Part shown: in pieces, positions 12,903 to 16,862 of the stretch
Numbering within the stretch: position 1 is the first letter of the stretch
Layout: each line of letters starts with the position of its first letter
From: Elusimicrobiales bacterium
GTDB taxonomy: Bacteria > Elusimicrobiota > Elusimicrobia > Elusimicrobiales > Elusimicrobiaceae
Length of the DNA stretch: 16,862 bases
Assembly (NCBI GenBank): GCA_041651175.1
Contig: JBAZJT010000031.1
Location: 1 to 16,862 of the forward strand
Reading direction: 5' to 3'
Made by a program: the position numbers and the translations under genes
The notes under the pieces: generated by a model
What the model saw: only the letters and a program-made list of their open reading frames with translations
Database searches by the model: none
What the model was told of the DNA's origin: nothing

Positions 12903-14011
12903 TTCAATATCCTCTCAAGCCATTCAAGGGCTGTTTTCCGGTCCGAAAATTCGCCGCGCCACTGCGCCGCCGCCGCCCTGTCCATGATTGCCGACAGCGC
13001 GGGGCCTTTAACCCCTGATTTTGCCGCGTCCGCGGGCAGCAGCAGCCGTTCCGGGGCGGCGGGCGGCAGTTGCGGGTACAGGGCGCGTATTATTTCCAGC
13101 TCCGCGCCGCCAAGCGGCCTGCGGGGCGATGATTGCGCCAGCAAAACCGCGGCTGCGTTTTTCGCGGGCGCGGAGATGGCGCGCTCCAGCCGCAGCGAGG
13201 CGATAAACTCCGGCCCGTCCCTTCCCATGGCGCAGGCCAGAACGCCAAGCCTGCGCCCCGCGCCGGAGACTTTCGCTGCGGCCTCATGCCAGCGCAGCTT
13301 CGGATGAAGGAACGCGCCAAGCCCGCTTTTTTCCATCATGCCAAAGGCGGGGCGCGGGTCCGACTCGTCCAGAATAATCATAAGCTCCCGCGCCAGCCGC
13401 TCGCGCGAAAGCCGCGCCGGCAGCTCTTCTTTTATAGCCTGATAAAACAGTTTCTCCGTCCCGCTTTCCAGCCGCCAGCCGAATCTTCCGGCGAAGCGGC
13501 ACGCGCGGTAGAGCCGGGTGGGGTCGTCATAAAAACTTCTGCCGTGCAGGACGCGCAGCAGTCCGGCTTTGCTGTCGGCAGCCGCGCCCAGCGGGTCCAG
13601 CAGCTCGCCGAAATTTTCCGGCAGCAGGTTCAGCGCGGCGGCGTTGGCGGCAAAATCGCGGCGCAGCAAATCCTCGGCTATGGAAGCGGGCCGCACCCTC
13701 GGCAGCGCGGCGGGACGGGCGTATGTCTCGCTGCGCGCTCCGGCCAGGTCAACGCGCAGCCCGCCCGGCAGTTCCGCGCAGAAGGTGCCGAAAGCCCCGT
13801 AACTTTTAACACTCGCTCCCTGCCCGCGCAAATGCCGCGACAGCGGCTCCGCCCCGCCCTCGCAGACGATATCAATATCTTTGGTGTCGCGCCCCAGCAG
13901 CCAGTCGCGCGCGCAGCCGCCGACGGCCCAGCAGCGCAAACCCGCGCCGGCGCAGAAGCGGCCCGCATCCTCAAGAAATCCGCGCCATTTTTTAGGCGGA
14001 GACAGCAGCAT
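12899..14011 (-). CDS. CCA tRNA nucleotidyltransferase / poly(A) polymerase family protein
   Basis: 370 residues, class II nucleotidyltransferase. Motifs in order: AVGGCARDWLLG (GG31-32, RD35-36) with the metal-binding DID at 45-47; RVDLAGAR with the third carboxylate Asp89; LLRRDFAANAAAL (115-127); and DDPTRLYRACRFAGRFGW (162-179), the nucleotide-selecting segment with Asp and Arg. The C-terminal helical part is short and no HD domain is visible. It probably adds or repairs the 3' CCA of tRNAs. A CC-only, A-only or poly(A) activity cannot be excluded by reading the sequence, so no symbol is given. It is the first gene of an overlapping three-gene minus-strand operon. The ATG at 14011 lacks an SD and lies five bases after TATAAG. 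Confidence 0.85.
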   Translation of the reverse strand: MLLSPPKKWRGFLEDAGRFCAGAGLRCWAVGGCARDWLLGRDTKDIDIVCEGGAEPLSRHLRGQGASVKSYGAFGTFCAELPGGLRVDLAGARSETYARPAALPRVRPASIAEDLLRRDFAANAAALNLLPENFGELLDPLGAAADSKAGLLRVLHGRSFYDDPTRLYRACRFAGRFGWRLESGTEKLFYQAIKEELPARLSRERLARELMIILDESDPRPAFGMMEKSGLGAFLHPKLRWHEAAAKVSGAGRRLGVLACAMGRDGPEFIASLRLERAISAPAKNAAAVLLAQSSPRRPLGGAELEIIRALYPQLPPAAPERLLLPADAAKSGVKGPALSAIMDRAAAAQWRGEFSDRKTALEWLERILK

Positions 14012-14047
14012 GTAATCTTATATCAAAAAAGCTAGAATGCCGTAACT
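14012..14047. promoter_or_regulatory. 36-bp divergent promoter region, -10 boxes next to both start codons
   Basis: Minus strand: TGATATAAG (extended -10, positions 14025-14017) ends five bases before the ATG at 14011. Plus strand: TAGAAT (14033-14038) ends nine bases before the ATG at 14048. Neither gene has an SD. Both mRNAs would begin at or within about three bases of the start codon. -35 boxes are weak. Confidence 0.45.
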
Positions 14048-15412
14048 ATGGCCAAGAAAATACTTGTCATCGGCGCGGGGCCGGGCGGCTATCCCGCCGC
14101 GCTGCGCGCGCGCGAGCTGGGCGCGGAAGTGGTCCTGGCGGAAAAATCGCTTGTGGGCGGAACCTGCCTCAACTGCGGCTGCATCCCGTCCAAGTCATTT
14201 ATAGATTCGGCGCACAGGCTGTATGCGGCCTCGCAGCTTGGAATGATTCTTGACGGCGACATCCCGTCCCGTGTTCAGGCCGCGCTTTCCTGGGAGAAGG
14301 TGCAGTTCCGCCGCAAAACCGCGCTGGACAAGCTGCGCTTTGGCCTGCGCCGCCTTATTGAATCAAAGGGAATACGGCTTGTTGAGGGAACCGCCTCTTT
14401 TATCTCGCAAAACGAGGCGGAGATAAAAACCGCCTCCGGCGCCCTGCGCGAGAATTTTGACGCCGCGATAATAGCCGCCGGCACTTCGCCTTTTTACCCC
14501 AAGCCTTTTGACGCGCATAAATCCGTCCTGCTGGACAATGAAAATGTGTTCTCGCTGCAAAGCAGGCCGCAATCCGTCATTCTGATAGGCGGCGGCGTCA
14601 TCGGGCTGGAGTTCGGCTGCATTTTCCACGCGCTGTGCGCGGAGGTGCATATAGTGGAGATGCTGCCCGCTCTGCTGCCGGGGGAGGATGAAGCCGTCTC
14701 CCGCGCGCTGGCGGCCTCTTTTGAAAAACGCGGCATAAAGCTGCACTTGGGCGTTACCGCGGCTGCATTGTCGGTTGAAAACGGGATGAAGACCGTTACC
14801 CTTTCCTCCGGCGTTCAATTGCAGGCACGGGAGGTGATGGCGGCAGTGGGCAGAGTCGCGGAATTATCCTCCCTGGGGCTGGATAAAATAGGCGTTCCGT
14901 GGGACCGCAGGGGCATAAAGGTTGACGGCAGGCTGCGCGCCGCCGGTAAAGGCAATATTTACGCAGTAGGCGACGTAAACGGCCTGCTGCTGCTTGCCCA
15001 TGCCGCCTCCGCCCAGGGCGAGCTTGCGGCGGAAAACATCATGGGCGAAGGCGGCGATTACGACGGTTCCCTGACCCCGCGCTGCGTTTATTCGTGGCCG
15101 GAGGCCGCCTCCATAGGCATCAGCCGCGCGGAGGCCGAAAAGCGCGGCATTGCCGCAAGGTCGGGCCGCGCGTTCTTCGCGGCATCGGGTCGCGCCATGA
15201 CGCAGGACGAGACTGAAGGCTTTGTCCAGATTGCAAGCGAAACCGGAACCGGCAGGATACTGGGCGCGCAGATAGTAGGCTTTGGCGCGGGCGAGCTGAT
15301 ACATATAATCGCCGTCGCCATGCGCGCGGGATTGCGCGTCAAAGAGCTTGCCGCGCTTACCTTCGGCCATCCCTCAATGTCGGAGACCATCCGCGAAGCC
15401 GCCCTGCGCTGA
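14048..15412 (+). CDS. lpdA: dihydrolipoyl dehydrogenase (E3)
   Basis: 454 residues, FAD/NAD-dependent class I disulfide oxidoreductase that reoxidises dihydrolipoamide of 2-oxoacid dehydrogenase or glycine-cleavage complexes and reduces NAD+. Visible parts: FAD site GAGPGGYPAA (9-18); redox-active pair in GGTCLNCGCIPSK (Cys40 and Cys45, with an extra Cys43 where the family usually has Val or another residue); NAD site LIGGGVIGLEFG; second FAD contact IYAVGDVNG; and the dimer-interface catalytic His441-Glu446 in HPSMSE. Length is slightly short but complete. No E1, E2 or glycine-cleavage genes lie in the window, so the partner complex is unknown. The gene converges on metK and shares a terminator with it. 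Confidence 0.92.
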   Translation: MAKKILVIGAGPGGYPAALRARELGAEVVLAEKSLVGGTCLNCGCIPSKSFIDSAHRLYAASQLGMILDGDIPSRVQAALSWEKVQFRRKTALDKLRFGLRRLIESKGIRLVEGTASFISQNEAEIKTASGALRENFDAAIIAAGTSPFYPKPFDAHKSVLLDNENVFSLQSRPQSVILIGGGVIGLEFGCIFHALCAEVHIVEMLPALLPGEDEAVSRALAASFEKRGIKLHLGVTAAALSVENGMKTVTLSSGVQLQAREVMAAVGRVAELSSLGLDKIGVPWDRRGIKVDGRLRAAGKGNIYAVGDVNGLLLLAHAASAQGELAAENIMGEGGDYDGSLTPRCVYSWPEAASIGISRAEAEKRGIAARSGRAFFAASGRAMTQDETEGFVQIASETGTGRILGAQIVGFGAGELIHIIAVAMRAGLRVKELAALTFGHPSMSETIREAALR

Positions 15413-15414
15413 CC

Positions 15415-15474
15415 CAATTGTGGAAAAAGCGGCGCGCCGCCCGGTTTACCGGGCGGCGCGCCGCTTTTCAATTG
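15415..15474. terminator. bidirectional terminator between lpdA and metK
   Basis: A perfect 20-bp stem (15425-15444 with 15449-15468) around loop TTTA. The stem begins with AAAA and ends with TTTT, so it has a short U-run on both strands. CAATTG on each side (15415-15420, 15469-15474) can extend the pairing across a small bulge. It occupies nearly the whole 66-bp convergent gap and can end both transcripts. Confidence 0.9.
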
Positions 15475-15478
15475 CTGG

Positions 15479-16672
15479 TCAGGCGCAGACCGGAGTTTTC
15501 TTCGACGCTTTCAGGCACAGCGCGGCGCGGATTTTGGCCGCCATGTCGGTCTTTTCCCAGGTGAATTGCGGCCTGCCGAAATGGCCGTAGGAGGCAGTGT
15601 CGCGGAACACGGGCCGGCGCAGGTTGAGATGCTCTATGATGCCGCGCGGGGTGAGCGGGAACACCTTGCGCACCGCTTCGGTGATTTGCTCGTCCGGGAT
15701 TATGCCCGTGTCGTGCGTGTAGACGTAGAGCCCCACGGGCTCGGCCACGCCGATGGCGTAGGCCACCTGCACGGTGCATTCCTCCGCGCAGCCGGCGGCT
15801 ACGATATTTTTGGCGATATAGCGCGCCATATAGGCGGCGGAACGGTCCACCTTCGTCGGATCCTTGCCGGAGAACGCGCCGCCGCCGTGCGCCGTCCTGC
15901 CGCCGTAGGTGTCCACGATGATTTTGCGGCCCGTCATCCCGGTGTCCGACTGCGGACCGCCGATTACGAATTTTCCGGTGGGGTTGACGTATATCTTGGT
16001 GTCCGCGTCCAGCCATTTGCCCATGACGGGTTTTACTATGGCGTCTATCATCTCGCGGCGGGCTTTTTCGGTTATCTGCTCGCCGGAGCGGTCCAGAATC
16101 TGGTCGGTATGCTGGGAGGAGAGCACCACCGTCTCCGCCCGGACGGGCTTGCCGTCAACATACTCTATGGTAACCTGGGATTTGCCGTCCGGCCCCAGAT
16201 ACGGCAGTATGGAGCGCCGCCTCACATGCGCAAGCCGCATTGTAAGCTGATGCGCAAGCGAAAGCGTGAGCGGCATGAGTTCCTTTGTCTCGTTGCAGGC
16301 GTAGCCGACCATGAGGCCCTGGTCGCCGGCGCCGCCGGTGTCCACGCCCTGGCTGATGTCGGGCGACTGCTTGCCGATTACATTTAATACCGCGCAGGTT
16401 TCGTGATTGAACCCGTATTTGCTGTGTGTGTAGCCGATGTCTTTTATGACGGAGCGGGTGAGGCCGTCTATGTCAATCCACGCATTCGTGGTGATTTCCC
16501 CGCCAACGACCACCATGCCGCGCGTTATATAGGTTTCGCAGGCGACGCGGGCCTTCCTGTCGCGCTTGAAAATTTCGTCAAGGACGGCGTCCGAAATCTG
16601 GTCGCAGACCTTGTCGGGATGGCCTTCGGTTACAGATTCGCTGGTGAAAAAGCACTTCCCTTTTTTTATCAT
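15479..16672 (-). CDS. metK: S-adenosylmethionine synthase
   Basis: 397 residues, normal MetK length; it makes S-adenosylmethionine from ATP and methionine in the cytoplasm. Signature motifs are intact: SESVTEGHPDK (11-21, with the catalytic His18), GGAGDQGLMVGYA (113-125), and the glycine-rich GGGAFSGKDPTKVDRS (263-278). The C-terminal YGHFGRPQFTWEKTD is also typical. The start ATG at 16672 follows a strong SD (AAGGAG, minus strand of 16681-16686) by eight bases. The short leader leaves no room for a SAM riboswitch. Converges with lpdA. Confidence 0.97.
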   Translation of the reverse strand: MIKKGKCFFTSESVTEGHPDKVCDQISDAVLDEIFKRDRKARVACETYITRGMVVVGGEITTNAWIDIDGLTRSVIKDIGYTHSKYGFNHETCAVLNVIGKQSPDISQGVDTGGAGDQGLMVGYACNETKELMPLTLSLAHQLTMRLAHVRRRSILPYLGPDGKSQVTIEYVDGKPVRAETVVLSSQHTDQILDRSGEQITEKARREMIDAIVKPVMGKWLDADTKIYVNPTGKFVIGGPQSDTGMTGRKIIVDTYGGRTAHGGGAFSGKDPTKVDRSAAYMARYIAKNIVAAGCAEECTVQVAYAIGVAEPVGLYVYTHDTGIIPDEQITEAVRKVFPLTPRGIIEHLNLRRPVFRDTASYGHFGRPQFTWEKTDMAAKIRAALCLKASKKTPVCA

Positions 16673-16680
16673 GACGGGAT

Positions 16681-16732
16681 CTCCTTTATGCCCAACATAT
16701 ACATTTTACCCGTTTTCCGCGCCCGGAGGCAA
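16681..16732 (-). promoter_or_regulatory. metK promoter and ribosome binding site
   Basis: Minus strand: TTGCCT (16732-16727), an 18-bp spacer, TAAAAT (16708-16703), then SD AAGGAG (16686-16681). Predicted transcription start is near 16696, giving a leader of about 24 nt. Confidence 0.5.
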
Positions 16733-16751
16733 GAACCAGAATTATCCAATG

Positions 16752-16800
16752 CAAGATGAGCCTGAAGGAATGCTCGTTTCCAACACAAGATGAGCCTGAA
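16752..16800 (+). repeat. 15-bp direct repeat, 34-bp period
   Basis: CAAGATGAGCCTGAA occurs exactly at 16752-16766 and 16786-16800. Each copy contains ATGAGCCTGAA; only the second leads into a frame open to the window edge, the first meets TGA at 16807-16809. Confidence 0.75.
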
Positions 16801-16862
16801 CCGCGCTGAAATCGTCCGTTTGCGCTCTGTCGTTCGTAAACTAAGCCATGACGCTGGAAATG
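16790..16862 (+). CDS. 5' end of an unidentified gene, cut by the window edge
   Basis: ATG at 16790 opens a frame of 24 codons (MSLNRAEIVRLRSVVRKL...) that continues past the window. The start is basic and helix-like. A loose resemblance to the N-terminus of SpoU/TrmH-type RNA methyltransferases is too short to name it. No SD is visible; the start codon lies in the second copy of the direct repeat. Divergent from metK. Confidence 0.35.
   Translation, partial: MSLNRAEIVRLRSVVRKLSHDAGN

Noticed and set aside
13133..14035. 300-codon plus-strand frame over the cca-like gene
   Set aside because: Antisense shadow of a gene with clear catalytic motifs; the composition is the GC-driven Arg/Ala/Gln-rich pattern.
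15566..16387. 273-codon plus-strand frame over metK
   Set aside because: Antisense shadow of metK; no SD or recognizable motif.
16673..16700. SAM riboswitch upstream of metK
   Set aside because: The predicted leader is only about 24 nt, too short for any known SAM-sensing structure.

Overview
The window reads as chromosomal DNA of a GC-rich Gram-negative bacterium, with ribosomal protein and metK housekeeping genes, signal-peptide-bearing exported proteins and an outer-membrane barrel. The mix of TMTC-like membrane/TPR proteins, an S74-type surface protein, a PorV-like barrel and a FlgD/T9SS-like C-terminal sorting domain would suit Elusimicrobiota or a related lineage. That placement is an inference from style and was not checked by any search.

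Layout. (1) 1-504: the 3' end of a gene for a surface or fibre protein ending in a peptidase-S74 auto-chaperone domain. Its upstream part is broken by two apparent frameshifts. (2) 603-8376: four paralogous genes (-, +, +, -) for multi-pass membrane proteins of the TMTC / GT-C glycosyltransferase type, each with a C-terminal block of TPRs. The first two diverge from a 24-bp intergenic gap, the second and third overlap by 4 bp, and the fourth faces them. Between the third and fourth lie a half copy of a dispersed palindromic repeat and the decayed 3' end of a transposase gene. (3) 8526-9429: rplM-rpsI with a strong terminator. (4) 9478-10110: about 630 bp without a convincing gene, holding two long hairpin elements in opposite orientation, a 27-bp inverted flank and a further repeat-like stretch. 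(5) 10126-14011 (minus strand): an overlapping operon of a CCA-adding-type nucleotidyltransferase, an exported papain-like protease with a C-terminal beta domain, and a PorV/PorQ-like barrel. (6) 14048-15412 lpdA, convergent with (7) 15479-16672 metK across a shared 20-bp-stem terminator. (8) The right edge holds a 15-bp direct repeat and the first codons of an unidentified plus-strand gene.

How the genes may work together. The four GT-C/TPR proteins look like a locally expanded family of lipid-linked-sugar transferases that could modify exported proteins, perhaps including surface proteins such as the S74 product. This is inference. The protease and PorV-like gene are translationally coupled and look like a cargo plus outer-membrane partner, reminiscent of type IX secretion; no other T9SS gene is in the window. 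The remaining genes are ordinary translation and metabolism genes. Two divergent gene pairs have a -10-like box directly before the start codons and no Shine-Dalgarno sequence, suggesting leaderless mRNAs, while rplM, rpsI and metK have clear ribosome binding sites.
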